Below, piece after piece: positions 27,582-35,271 of a DNA stretch of 64,000 bases (the first letter of the stretch is position 1; every line of letters begins with the position of its first letter). The position numbers and the translations under genes were made by a program. This DNA is from Larkinella soli (GTDB taxonomy: Bacteria; Bacteroidota; Bacteroidia; Cytophagales; Spirosomataceae), in assembly GCF_003703975.1 (NCBI RefSeq), contig NZ_QTJY01000010.1:186001-250000 (forward strand), written 5' to 3'. The notes under the pieces are model-generated. The model had not been told where the DNA came from, searched no databases, and worked only from the letters and a program-made list of their open reading frames with translations.

Positions 27582-28250
27582 TCACCAGTAGGCGGAGGGC
27601 AGGCTGGTCTGGTGCACCTCCAGTGAGATATCGGGAGAGTGTACGGCCATCCGGTTCAGCGCGGTGTACATCAGGCGAATGGCGTCTTCGATCCGCTTCC
27701 ATCCTTCTTCCGACGACAGATCGATGCCGACGAGCGTCCGGTTGTTGCGGGCCAGCAGCGTCATATACGACATGGCTCCTACCATAATGGCCGAAATCGC
27801 CCGGAAATCCGTTCCTTTTATGAAGGAAAGTTCATCGATCATCCGGGTCACTTCCTCATCATAGGCCTGGCTGGCGATGTCGGCGGTCAGGTCGTTTTCC
27901 ATGACGGTGGCCTTCAGCACCTGAAAAGCCGCCGGGAACTGCCGGAAGTAGCGGTAGGTGTGAATCAGCTGTTTGTACCAGAGTTTGGATAGGTCGTGTT
28001 CATGAACCGGACGCAACTGCTCCACCGTGGCCGGACTTAACAGCGGAAACAACCGGCCCATCTTGATGTAGTGGGTCAGCAGGCCGTCGAGACCACCGAA
28101 ATACCGGTAAATAAGTACTTTACTGACACCCGCTTTTTCGGCAATCCGATTAATGCCGATTCCCTCGACGCCCTTCTCCGCGATGACCTCTTCAATCGCG
28201 TTGATAATTCTCTGGGAGGTCTGCGCACGATTCCGTTTTACTTTTTCCAT
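27582..28250 (-). CDS. TetR/AcrR family transcriptional regulator
   Basis: A 222-residue repressor-type protein. Residues about 8-60 hold the TetR helix-turn-helix: TSQRIINAIEEVIAEKG, then INRIAEKAGVSKVLIYRYFG. The rest is an all-helical ligand domain typical of the family but too divergent to name an effector. It is transcribed away from a 373-base gap that holds three copies of TTAGTAA in either orientation, which may be its operator. The start codon has the AACCTATG context shared with several other genes here. Target genes are not evident: the GH65 gene is convergent and the phospholipase gene lies upstream in the same direction. Confidence 0.9.
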   Translation of the reverse strand: MEKVKRNRAQTSQRIINAIEEVIAEKGVEGIGINRIAEKAGVSKVLIYRYFGGLDGLLTHYIKMGRLFPLLSPATVEQLRPVHEHDLSKLWYKQLIHTYRYFRQFPAAFQVLKATVMENDLTADIASQAYDEEVTRMIDELSFIKGTDFRAISAIMVGAMSYMTLLARNNRTLVGIDLSSEEGWKRIEDAIRLMYTALNRMAVHSPDISLEVHQTSLPSAYW

Positions 28251-28623
28251 AGGTTGATAGACGATTTGCTTTTATCACTTATCGGACGCGAGTTGTAGCG
28301 AAAAGTCACATAAAAGTTACAAAAATTGCTAAAATCTTTACGCAGATGTTCCAATGCCAATATTACCGATATATGGTATAATGGTTACTAATTTGAAGCC
28401 TCCGTTCTCCGTCCCGGTCGGCATTTGTTAGTAATTGGTATCATTCCCTAAGTAGAACCACTCAATTTTCCGGCCTTATTTAATAGACACCATCATAAAA
28501 GTTAGTAAGTGGCAAAACCGCTTTTGGGCGCTGTCAATCACATAAACAAAAAGCCTGCCGATCTTTCGGCAGGCTTTTATCAGACATGATATTAGACCGG
28601 GGATGGATAAGGATTCCGGGCGG
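28251..28623. other. Intergenic region upstream of the TetR gene
   Basis: A 373-base AT-rich gap with no gene. It holds TTACTAA at 28385-28391 and TTAGTAA at 28428-28434 and 28502-28508, the same heptamer in both orientations, and the phospholipase terminator at 28548-28578. I found no clear TAnnTTTG promoter box for the TetR gene. Confidence 0.35.
28544..28578 (-). terminator. Rho-independent terminator of the phospholipase C gene
   Basis: A 13-bp perfect stem (AAAAGCCTGCCGA at 28549-28561 with TCGGCAGGCTTTT at 28566-28578) has a 4-base loop. On the minus strand it is followed by TTTTTGTTT. It lies 46 bases after the phospholipase stop codon and could also act on the plus strand. Confidence 0.85.
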
Positions 28624-31197
28624 TCAGGAGATTTCCTGGCCCATGGCCGGGTCGCTGAAACCGGTTTTCCCGGTTTCGATCCGGCCCGCATATCGTTTTG
28701 TGAAGGTGTTGAAGCCGTTCACGCGGATACTTAGATCGTACCACCCGAAGCTGCGGGCAAGGTCCAGCACCATCGTTGCCTGACCGCCTTTAGATACCGT
28801 AGCCGTCCGGGTGCCGCCTTTGTAGGCATTGTCGGTCACTTCGATTCTGTACGACCGGTTCCGGTCCGGGGTTTTCATTCTCAGTTCGAGATTGCCGGTC
28901 GGCTTTTTCTTCATATCCCGCTGATAGTCAAGCACAATATCGAGGGCCGGGTCGGCGCCGTCGCCCCGGAATTCGCGGAAGAACCCGTTGGGGCCGTACA
29001 CCTGCAGGTAATAGCTGTCGTTTTCGAAGTCGCCGAGCGGCCAGGCATCGGTCAGGCTGTCGCCGGCTTTGACGGCGTAAGCCCAGGTTTTCACATCCGG
29101 TTTCACTCCGCCGGCTTCCCAGACCCGGTACGTACCCGGCGCGTACACGTTGAAGGGCGAACCGGCCGCCCGCTCGCCGAACAGCTCATTCGAAGCTTCG
29201 AACCGGATGCGGAACGTTTTCCGATCGTCGCTGAGCCGGCCGTCGACGTTGAGCTGATAGGGAAGCGCACAGGAAGCGCGAACGCCCTTCTCCTGCCGGG
29301 GCATCCAGGGCGAGGCCGACGGACTACGGTTGATCTGGTCGATTTCCTCTCTGGACAGCTTCCGGAAGGCCGACGGCACCTCCCTGAATTTCGCCTTATG
29401 AATGCTTTGGATAAAAGGCTCTTTCGGTACGAATTTCGGCAGGTCGATTTTCTCGCCGTTGTAAGGCCGGAACACCGAGGTCAGATCGCCGGTAACGGTT
29501 CGGCGCCAGCTGCTGATGTTCGGCTCCTCGATCTTTTTCCCGGTCTTATGACTGAGAAACTTTTCGAGAAATTGAAGCACCGACGTATGATCGAACACCT
29601 CCGAGCAGACGTAGCCGCCCCGGCTCCAGGGGGAGGCAATCAGGAGCGGAACGCGGTAACCGAGTCCGATGGTGCCGGCCCGGGCCTCCCTGGCGGCATT
29701 TTTGCTTTTCCGCTCAAGTTCCTGCTCCATGCCGACGTGCTCGACGGCGGTGTCGATACCGGCGGACGTCCGGCCGGTATCCGGCTTTTCGGGATGCGGG
29801 GCGACGAAGGGCGGCACATGGTCGAAATAGCCGTCGTTTTCGTCATAAGCCAGGATGAAGATGGTTTTCTTCCAGACGTCCGGATTCCGGGTCAGGATGT
29901 CCATGACCTCGGAAATGTACCAGGCACCGTACCAGGGTGCACCCGGGTGATCGGAGAAGTTCTCGGGGGCCACGATCCACGACACGGCCGGCAGTTGGCC
30001 GGTTCGGACGTCTTCCCGGAACTGGAACAGGACATCCCCCTTCGGAATGCTCACTTCCCGGTCGGTGTCGCCGTCGCGGTATTTCAGGGTCGTCAGTTCG
30101 TGGTAGTGGGGGTCCTTGCTGTTGGTCGTAAACGCTTTCTCGTGCAGGTTTCTGGCCCGCTGCGGCAGCTTTTCATACTTCTCCCGGCTCCACTTTTCCA
30201 GATCCTCTTTAGCCCGGGCGGCCATGGCTTTTTTTTCCTGAAGCTCTTTGGTCAGCTTTTGGGCGTCCTCCCCGGAGGCCGTCCGCAGCCGGGCTTCCAG
30301 CGCCCCGATTTCGGACGGAAGCGTCTGCTGAAGCGTTTGCAGATACTGCTGGTAAGCGGCCGAAAACCGGACGTTGTATTGCGAAAACCACTCGATCGGG
30401 TTATCGGTGAAGTTAGCGAGCCAGGCGTCCTCCTCACCCGTGAAGCCCATCGACAGGCTGAGCTCGTTCTGGTAAATTTTCCAGGAAATGCCGTGATCCT
30501 CCAGCCGCTCGGGGAAGGTGGTCCAGTGTGCCGGGTCCTCGTAGTCGACGTCTTCATTGCGGACGTTGGCCTTCGAAGTGCCGTTCTGCTGCTCCCGAAT
30601 GGTGCCGGTCCAGAGATACAGGCGGTTCGGCGTGGTTCCGGTCAGGGAGGAGCAGAAATTCTGGTCGCAGACGGTGAAGGCGTCGGCCAGGGCGTAATAA
30701 AACGGGATATCTTCCCGGTTGTAGTAGCCCAGCGTCAGCGGCATCCGGGCATACTCCTTGTTGCCGGACGGCTTGGCGTCCAGCCATTTATCATACTTCC
30801 CGTCGTTCCGCGCATCGACCTGGTTGGTCCAGGAATGCGGCAGTGAACTCATCCAGGTGGCCTTCGTATCTTTGAGGTTCAGCCGGAAGGGCGCGTAGGT
30901 TTCGCCGGCGGCATTGGTCTGCAGCCAGACGAGGTTCCGGTCGGGCAGGGTGATGGCGCGCGGGTCGTTGAAGCCCCGAACCCCCTGAAGCGTGCCGTAG
31001 CAATGATCGAACGAGCGGTTTTCCTGCATCAGAATGACTACATGCTCGGCGTCGAGGTAGGTGCTGCCCGGCTGCGGGTCGATGGCCAGGGCCTTCTGGA
31101 TCGATGCGGGCAGCGCATTCAGGAAACCGGTGCCGGCGGCCAGCAGGGCGGCTTTTTTAAGGAATTCTCTTCTTGAATCCTGTGAATGGGAATCCAT
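28624..31197 (-). CDS. Phosphocholine-specific phospholipase C, Tat-exported
   Basis: An 857-residue enzyme of the non-hemolytic/hemolytic bacterial phospholipase C family. The N-terminus has a twin-arginine signal (SRREFLKKAALLAAG), so folding and metal loading precede export. The phosphoesterase domain begins at about residue 45 with VVILMQENRSFDHCYGTLQG, the metal-site signature. Further marks are SLTGTTPNRLYLWTG, FILAYDENDGYFDHVPP and VPLLIASPWSRGGYV. Two C-terminal DUF756-type beta domains follow (about 640-850), giving full family length. It would cleave phosphatidylcholine or sphingomyelin outside the cytoplasm, releasing phosphocholine. It is monocistronic with its own terminator. Confidence 0.93.
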   Translation of the reverse strand: MDSHSQDSRREFLKKAALLAAGTGFLNALPASIQKALAIDPQPGSTYLDAEHVVILMQENRSFDHCYGTLQGVRGFNDPRAITLPDRNLVWLQTNAAGETYAPFRLNLKDTKATWMSSLPHSWTNQVDARNDGKYDKWLDAKPSGNKEYARMPLTLGYYNREDIPFYYALADAFTVCDQNFCSSLTGTTPNRLYLWTGTIREQQNGTSKANVRNEDVDYEDPAHWTTFPERLEDHGISWKIYQNELSLSMGFTGEEDAWLANFTDNPIEWFSQYNVRFSAAYQQYLQTLQQTLPSEIGALEARLRTASGEDAQKLTKELQEKKAMAARAKEDLEKWSREKYEKLPQRARNLHEKAFTTNSKDPHYHELTTLKYRDGDTDREVSIPKGDVLFQFREDVRTGQLPAVSWIVAPENFSDHPGAPWYGAWYISEVMDILTRNPDVWKKTIFILAYDENDGYFDHVPPFVAPHPEKPDTGRTSAGIDTAVEHVGMEQELERKSKNAAREARAGTIGLGYRVPLLIASPWSRGGYVCSEVFDHTSVLQFLEKFLSHKTGKKIEEPNISSWRRTVTGDLTSVFRPYNGEKIDLPKFVPKEPFIQSIHKAKFREVPSAFRKLSREEIDQINRSPSASPWMPRQEKGVRASCALPYQLNVDGRLSDDRKTFRIRFEASNELFGERAAGSPFNVYAPGTYRVWEAGGVKPDVKTWAYAVKAGDSLTDAWPLGDFENDSYYLQVYGPNGFFREFRGDGADPALDIVLDYQRDMKKKPTGNLELRMKTPDRNRSYRIEVTDNAYKGGTRTATVSKGGQATMVLDLARSFGWYDLSIRVNGFNTFTKRYAGRIETGKTGFSDPAMGQEIS

Positions 31198-31377
31198 AGC
31201 TTCCGGAGATTACGGTTCGTATGAGTAGTACTTGTCCAGCCCGCACGCAGACTATCCCTCTCCCAAATTTAAGGCAACCGCTTCAGCTCCGAAAAAGCAA
31301 ATCGAAATTTAAAAGGAAGTTAACATTCCATCGGCCGGACGACCGAACATCCCGAAAAAGAGGAAACGACCAAAGCG

Positions 31378-31884
31378 TCAAAGCGGTTTGGGACTGAGCA
31401 GGGCAGCCGTTACCAGCAGCTCCGACAATACCGCCGACAGCGTCCGGACGGCGTTCAGACGATTCCAGGGCGACTCGAACCGGGTTCTCATGGCCGCCAG
31501 CTCGTCGGCCGTGGCCGACGACAGGTCGAACGCTTCCAGCGCGTCGTTCAGCGGCACGTTGCCCAGACCGGTTACGCCGAAGACCCCGACGGTATACACC
31601 ACGGCAGCCCCGAGCAGCAGCCAGAACCGGGCGGAGACCGGCTGGCCGTATTGCAGCCATGTACTGAGCGGGAGCAGCACCAGCGCCCCCAGAAATCCGG
31701 CGAAGAAAACCGGGTTCAGGATGGCCCGGTTGATGGCCTGCATGGCGGCCAGATAGGCGGCATCCGAAACCCGGGCCAGACCCGGGCTGACGGAAAACGA
31801 ATAGGCATAAAACAGACCGGCCATTAAGCCGGTGGCGACGGCCGCGCTCAGCACAACGACGTCGGTGATGGTAAAGTGAAACAT
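31378..31884 (-). CDS. DUF1772 (anthrone oxygenase-like) membrane protein
   Basis: A 168-residue protein with four predicted transmembrane helices and the DUF1772 pattern (GLMAGLFYAYSFSVSPGL, then AAMQAINRAILNPVFF, and a C-terminal WNRLNAVRT). The family includes fungal anthrone oxygenases, but bacterial members are uncharacterised. An in-frame TTG at 31911 would lengthen it by nine codons, but it lies inside a -7 promoter box, so the ATG at 31884 is the better start. It stands alone between the phospholipase and DUF421 genes with no visible terminator. Confidence 0.82.
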   Translation of the reverse strand: MFHFTITDVVVLSAAVATGLMAGLFYAYSFSVSPGLARVSDAAYLAAMQAINRAILNPVFFAGFLGALVLLPLSTWLQYGQPVSARFWLLLGAAVVYTVGVFGVTGLGNVPLNDALEAFDLSSATADELAAMRTRFESPWNRLNAVRTLSAVLSELLVTAALLSPKPL

Positions 31885-31908
31885 TGCGGCCGTTTGGGTT
31901 TGCGCAGG

Positions 31909-31916
31909 CAAAGCTA
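31909..31916 (-). promoter_or_regulatory. -7 promoter box of the DUF1772 gene
   Basis: Read on the minus strand this is TAGCTTTG, a perfect TAnnTTTG, 24 bases before the chosen ATG. Directly upstream of it begins a 12-bp inverted repeat (arms 31917-31928 and 31971-31982) that would cover the -33 region. Confidence 0.5.
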
Positions 31917-31982
31917 CGGCCGCCGGAAGGGGGGTAATAGAACGAAACCGACACGCCCGGATTTTTTATTTTCCGGCGGCCG
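31917..31982. repeat. Inverted repeat across the DUF1772 promoter region
   Basis: CGGCCGCCGGAA at 31917-31928 and its exact reverse complement TTCCGGCGGCCG at 31971-31982 are separated by 42 bases. The repeat abuts the -7 box on the upstream side. It could be an operator or a chance product of GC-rich sequence. Confidence 0.45.
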
Positions 31983-32275
31983 GCGGGGAAGGCCGTTTTG
32001 CAGTTTTCCGGCCCACCGGCCGCTTCTCCCGGGCCGGCTGCGTCGGGGTTTGCCCGGATCTTTCCCTGATCACCCGTTCGGTCCCGGTGGTTCCCGTTTT
32101 CTGGTAGGGGAAGCCCCTTTGTAATTCCTGGTTTTCGCCTTCGGCGTGGAAAGCGACTGTCCGCCGGCCATGCTGACGGTAACCGTCAGCATGGCCGTGA
32201 CAATCAATTGATTGGCAGAAAACATGATTGCTGATGATTTTGTGAACTGGTCTGGATCTTCGACCTGCTCAGATA
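31983..32275. other. Non-coding stretch downstream of the DUF421 genes
   Basis: No convincing gene. It contains a 31-bp perfect hairpin at 32166-32196, described separately. The only start-to-stop frame (minus strand, 32225 to 32070) runs through that hairpin. Confidence 0.4.
32166..32196. terminator. Perfect 31-bp hairpin downstream of the DUF421 genes
   Basis: Fifteen bases (32166-32180, starting GGCCATGCTGACGGT) are the exact reverse complement of 32182-32196, with one central A. It lies 80 bases beyond the DUF421 stop on the minus strand and has no T-tract. Most likely an mRNA 3-prime end structure. Confidence 0.5.
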
Positions 32276-32962
32276 TTAAAGCACGGCCGTCGTCCACTGA
32301 TCTTTTCCACAGTTGGAACAATTAGCCGGGTTAACGGCAACGGAGGCCGGATTGCCGCAGAACCCGCACACCCGGGATCCGGATACCGCTTTTTGCCTTT
32401 CCCGGTATTTGGTATCCCAATCCGGAAGGACCGATAAGCCGGGCGTCGGCGTGGGGTTCTCGACCAGCGAAAAAGCGCCGTTCGATTCCAGATAAAGCCG
32501 TTTGACGGCACCCAGGTGATAAAGCCCTTCCGACCGCAACTGGGCCAGCAGCCGCTCCCGCGTGACGCGGCACTGCAGCATCGTATCGAGCTTCATGACC
32601 GAGTTTTCCACCAGGATGTCCAGCTCATCTTCCACGATGGCTTCCATCCGCTGGTTACGGGCGGACATTCTGGAAATGAGCCGCTCGCCAACCACAATCA
32701 CCACCGCCGAAATCACGCCCGGCACCAGGCCCCGGTCCGGCGCCAGAATCGGTATCCCGATAGAAGCCGCCAGGGCCACCATCGCCACCATTTCGGTACG
32801 GCTTAACTGGGCGGCCATCCGTTTGCCCATCAGCCGCATCGCTATCATCAGCAGCGCATACACCACGGCCGTTCGAATCAATACTTCAACGTAAAACATG
32901 CCCGGAACCTCACCGATAAAAATGCGGTGCCAGTCGGTCAATTTCATTTCTTCCGGTTTCAT
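32276..32962 (-). CDS. DUF421 (YetF-like) membrane protein with zinc-ribbon tail
   Basis: A 228-residue protein. Three N-terminal transmembrane helices (about 20-105; RTAVVYALLMIAMRLMGKRM, LAASIGIPILAPDRG) precede the cytoplasmic DUF421 domain (about 105-185; DILVENSVMKLDTMLQCRVT). This is the YetF/YcaP layout. Unlike the basic family, the C-terminus carries two Cys pairs, CGFC and CSNC, spaced as a zinc ribbon. YetF proteins in spore formers are linked to germination complexes, and elsewhere the function is unknown. It is the second of two tandem paralogues, 15 bases after the first, so they form an operon. Confidence 0.85.
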   Translation of the reverse strand: MKPEEMKLTDWHRIFIGEVPGMFYVEVLIRTAVVYALLMIAMRLMGKRMAAQLSRTEMVAMVALAASIGIPILAPDRGLVPGVISAVVIVVGERLISRMSARNQRMEAIVEDELDILVENSVMKLDTMLQCRVTRERLLAQLRSEGLYHLGAVKRLYLESNGAFSLVENPTPTPGLSVLPDWDTKYRERQKAVSGSRVCGFCGNPASVAVNPANCSNCGKDQWTTAVL

Positions 32963-32977
32963 AAAGTATTCGGCTTG

Positions 32978-33667
32978 TTAACAGACCGCCTGGGTCCACT
33001 CCACTTCCTGACACACCGGACAGGGGGTTTTCTGATCCTCCATCTGTTCCGTATTGCCGCAGTTCATGCAGGCCACCACGGCAGGGGCAGCCGCCGGCTG
33101 TAGACTATGTACTTCGGGGTCGGTATCGGGAAAGGCCGACAATCCCGGCTTTTCATCCTCGGCGGTGTAAATGCTGAAGAGGCCGCAGGCTTCTATATAA
33201 AGCCGCTCCACTTTGTTCACGTTGAAGATTTTATGGCTGCGAAGCACGGCAAACAGTTGCTGTTTGGAGATTCGGGCTCTCTCCATAGCTTCCAGTTGCA
33301 GGACGCCGTCTTCGATCAGGAGACTTTCTTTTCCCTGGGTGATCTCTTCGACGCGTTTGCTTTTAAAATCCAGCCGGGTCAGTTGCCGCTGGAATGACAG
33401 CGCGCAGACCAGCACCATCACGCCCAGCAGAATGCCCCGGTCCGGTAACTGCATGATCGGAGAAATAATGGCTCCCAACGTCAGCATGACGGCCATTTCC
33501 GTCAGCGTCAGCTGCCCGTTCATGCGTTTGCCCAGCAGGCGCACGATGACCAGAAAGAACAGCAGAATCAACAGGGAACGAAAGAATACCTCGATCAGAA
33601 ATTCGGGCGGGTTATTTCCCAGCAGGATCCGCTTCCAGTCGTCAAAATGAATTTCCTCCTTTTTCAT
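32978..33667 (-). CDS. DUF421 (YetF-like) membrane protein with zinc-ribbon tail (first copy)
   Basis: A 229-residue paralogue of the downstream gene. The three-helix membrane part contains VIVRLLGKRMNGQLTLTEM and MLTGAIISPIM-like residues (LTLGAIISPIMQLPDRG). The DUF421 domain has SLLIEDGVLQLEAMERARIS. The tail has CMNC and CPVC pairs, again a predicted zinc ribbon, followed by EVEWTQAVC, which is closely similar to the DQWTTAVL end of its neighbour. The conserved tail in both copies argues for a functional metal site and possibly hetero-oligomerisation. It lies 19 bases downstream of the glycosyltransferase gene in the same direction, so it probably shares that transcript. Confidence 0.85.
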   Translation of the reverse strand: MKKEEIHFDDWKRILLGNNPPEFLIEVFFRSLLILLFFLVIVRLLGKRMNGQLTLTEMAVMLTLGAIISPIMQLPDRGILLGVMVLVCALSFQRQLTRLDFKSKRVEEITQGKESLLIEDGVLQLEAMERARISKQQLFAVLRSHKIFNVNKVERLYIEACGLFSIYTAEDEKPGLSAFPDTDPEVHSLQPAAAPAVVACMNCGNTEQMEDQKTPCPVCQEVEWTQAVC

Positions 33668-33686
33668 GGCTGAATGATGTAAAGTC

Positions 33687-34913
33687 TTACCGATTTTCGA
33701 ATTTGTTCAGAAGCCGGGCTTCGATGAGCCGCTGCATCTGCTGCCATGCGTTGTCCCAGGACTGGGTTTTCAGCTGCTTGTCTACGCCGGCCCAATCCAC
33801 TTCGCTGCGCCGGGCCAACGACCGTTCGACGGCTTCTTCAAAAGCCGAAACCGAATTCCCTATCAGGACCGGACCCCAGCCTCCGTAGCTTCGCACCACA
33901 TCGCGAATGGGCGTGGAGATGACCGGCAGACCGGCCGCCAGGTATTCCGGAGTCTTCGTGGGACTGATGTAGCGCGTAGATTCGTTGAGGGCGAAAGGAA
34001 GCAGGGCAGCCTGCCAGTTGCTGAAATAGGCGGGCAGTTCATTATAGTTTTTCATGCCCAGGTAGTGCAGGTTGGGTCCCTGCGGCAGGGCGGCCGGGTC
34101 GATCTTGACCACGGGTCCCAACAGAACGAAATGCCAGTCGGGCCGGCGCTCGGCCAGGGCTTTCAGCAATTCCAGGTCCAGCCGCTCGTCGATTACCCCG
34201 CAAAAGCCGATTCGGGGGCCGGGAATGGCACTCTGGTCCAGAGGGTCGGGCAACCCGTCCCGGCTTTGGGCAAAATGCCGGAAATCGATGCAGCTCGGAA
34301 AGGCGAATACGTGCGGATGATGGGGCTGCTTGGCTTCATATAAACTATGGCCGCCGGTATAGACCAGGTGGGCCCGTTTCAGGAGTTTTTGCTCCTGTTC
34401 CAACAGCAGAGGGGAAGCGCCGGAAAAAGCCGACAGCTCGTCCATGCAGTCGTACACCGTCAGGGAAGGGCGCAGGTGTTCGGTATACAGGAGGGCCATC
34501 GGCGTAAAATACCAGGCAATAAAATCACTGATCCTTTCCCGTTCCATCCATTGATTGATCAGTTGCCGTTGCAACCGTTCGGCGGTCCTGTCGTCGATGC
34601 CGTGCGGTAAATGCGGGACGATCACCTTAATCCGGTCACCGGCCGCCCGGACCTCCAGCCGGAGCGTTTCGCACCAGACCGGCTCTTCCACATACCAGAC
34701 CCGCCAGCGACGGCTGGCCCGGGTCAGCAGGTGCTGGGGACGCTGAAAGACAAAATCCCAACGAAGATGGGAGAAACAAACCAGGTCTCCGACCGTATGG
34801 GGAGCGAAAACATCGGGGGTTTCGGAAACTCCGGGGTCATGGAAATTAGGAACGGGCATTGGCTGCTTACCGGGTAGCCATTGAACCAATCGCATTCGGT
34901 TCCTACCCGGCAT
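33687..34913 (-). CDS. Glycosyltransferase (group 1 / GT4-like)
   Basis: A 408-residue cytoplasmic glycosyltransferase. The motif DLVCFSHLRWDFVFQRPQHLL near residue 45 (written here in part: SHLRWDFVFQRPQHLL) is the usual start of a Bacteroidota and proteobacterial GT-B family related to TuaH. The C-terminal Rossmann half has RIGFCGVIDERLDLELL, HFVLLGPVVKID and the nucleotide-sugar segment YISPTKTPEYLAAGLPVIST, with the Glu of the E-x7-E-type motif. It probably adds a sugar to an exopolysaccharide or lipid acceptor. It opens a likely operon with the two DUF421 genes. Confidence 0.8.
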   Translation of the reverse strand: MPGRNRMRLVQWLPGKQPMPVPNFHDPGVSETPDVFAPHTVGDLVCFSHLRWDFVFQRPQHLLTRASRRWRVWYVEEPVWCETLRLEVRAAGDRIKVIVPHLPHGIDDRTAERLQRQLINQWMERERISDFIAWYFTPMALLYTEHLRPSLTVYDCMDELSAFSGASPLLLEQEQKLLKRAHLVYTGGHSLYEAKQPHHPHVFAFPSCIDFRHFAQSRDGLPDPLDQSAIPGPRIGFCGVIDERLDLELLKALAERRPDWHFVLLGPVVKIDPAALPQGPNLHYLGMKNYNELPAYFSNWQAALLPFALNESTRYISPTKTPEYLAAGLPVISTPIRDVVRSYGGWGPVLIGNSVSAFEEAVERSLARRSEVDWAGVDKQLKTQSWDNAWQQMQRLIEARLLNKFENR

Positions 34914-35271
34914 TTACGAGTCTGTTGAGCCAACGGTCTGAGCCGAAAAACCCGCATTCTTCGGGCAGGGCCATTTCCTTAATAGGCAGAAAAGACAGGC
35001 TCCAGCGGCCGGCCCGGGGTTGAAAAAGTATACCAAGGCGCCGGTAAGAAGGCATTTGCTTCCAGCATTCCTAAAGAGCGGCTCCGGCTGCGGAAACGAC
35101 CCGGAGGCCCATTTCTTTCCCGCGCCGGATGGATAAACCTGTTTTACAGCAGATGCGTATCCGGCCAAAAAACAGCATAAATTCTATCCTCTCTTCTTAT
35201 ATTGTACTGCAAAAAGCCGCTTTCGGATGGTGGGCCGCACTGCCGCACCGATTCATGCCGGAGGTCCACGA
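34914..35271. other. Divergent intergenic region
   Basis: A 358-base gap between a minus-strand glycosyltransferase gene and the plus-strand Kelch-like lipoprotein gene. I see no clear TAnnTTTG box, terminator or RNA. An 84-codon open frame on the minus strand (34914-35168) has no protein-like features. Confidence 0.3.

Noticed and set aside
32070-32225. Possible 51-residue exported peptide on the minus strand
   Set aside because: It starts well but runs straight through a 31-bp perfect hairpin that better explains the sequence, and no promoter or homologue is evident.
34914-35168. 84-codon frame in the divergent gap before the Kelch-like gene
   Set aside because: No signal peptide, domain or promoter; amino-acid mix typical of non-coding GC-rich DNA.
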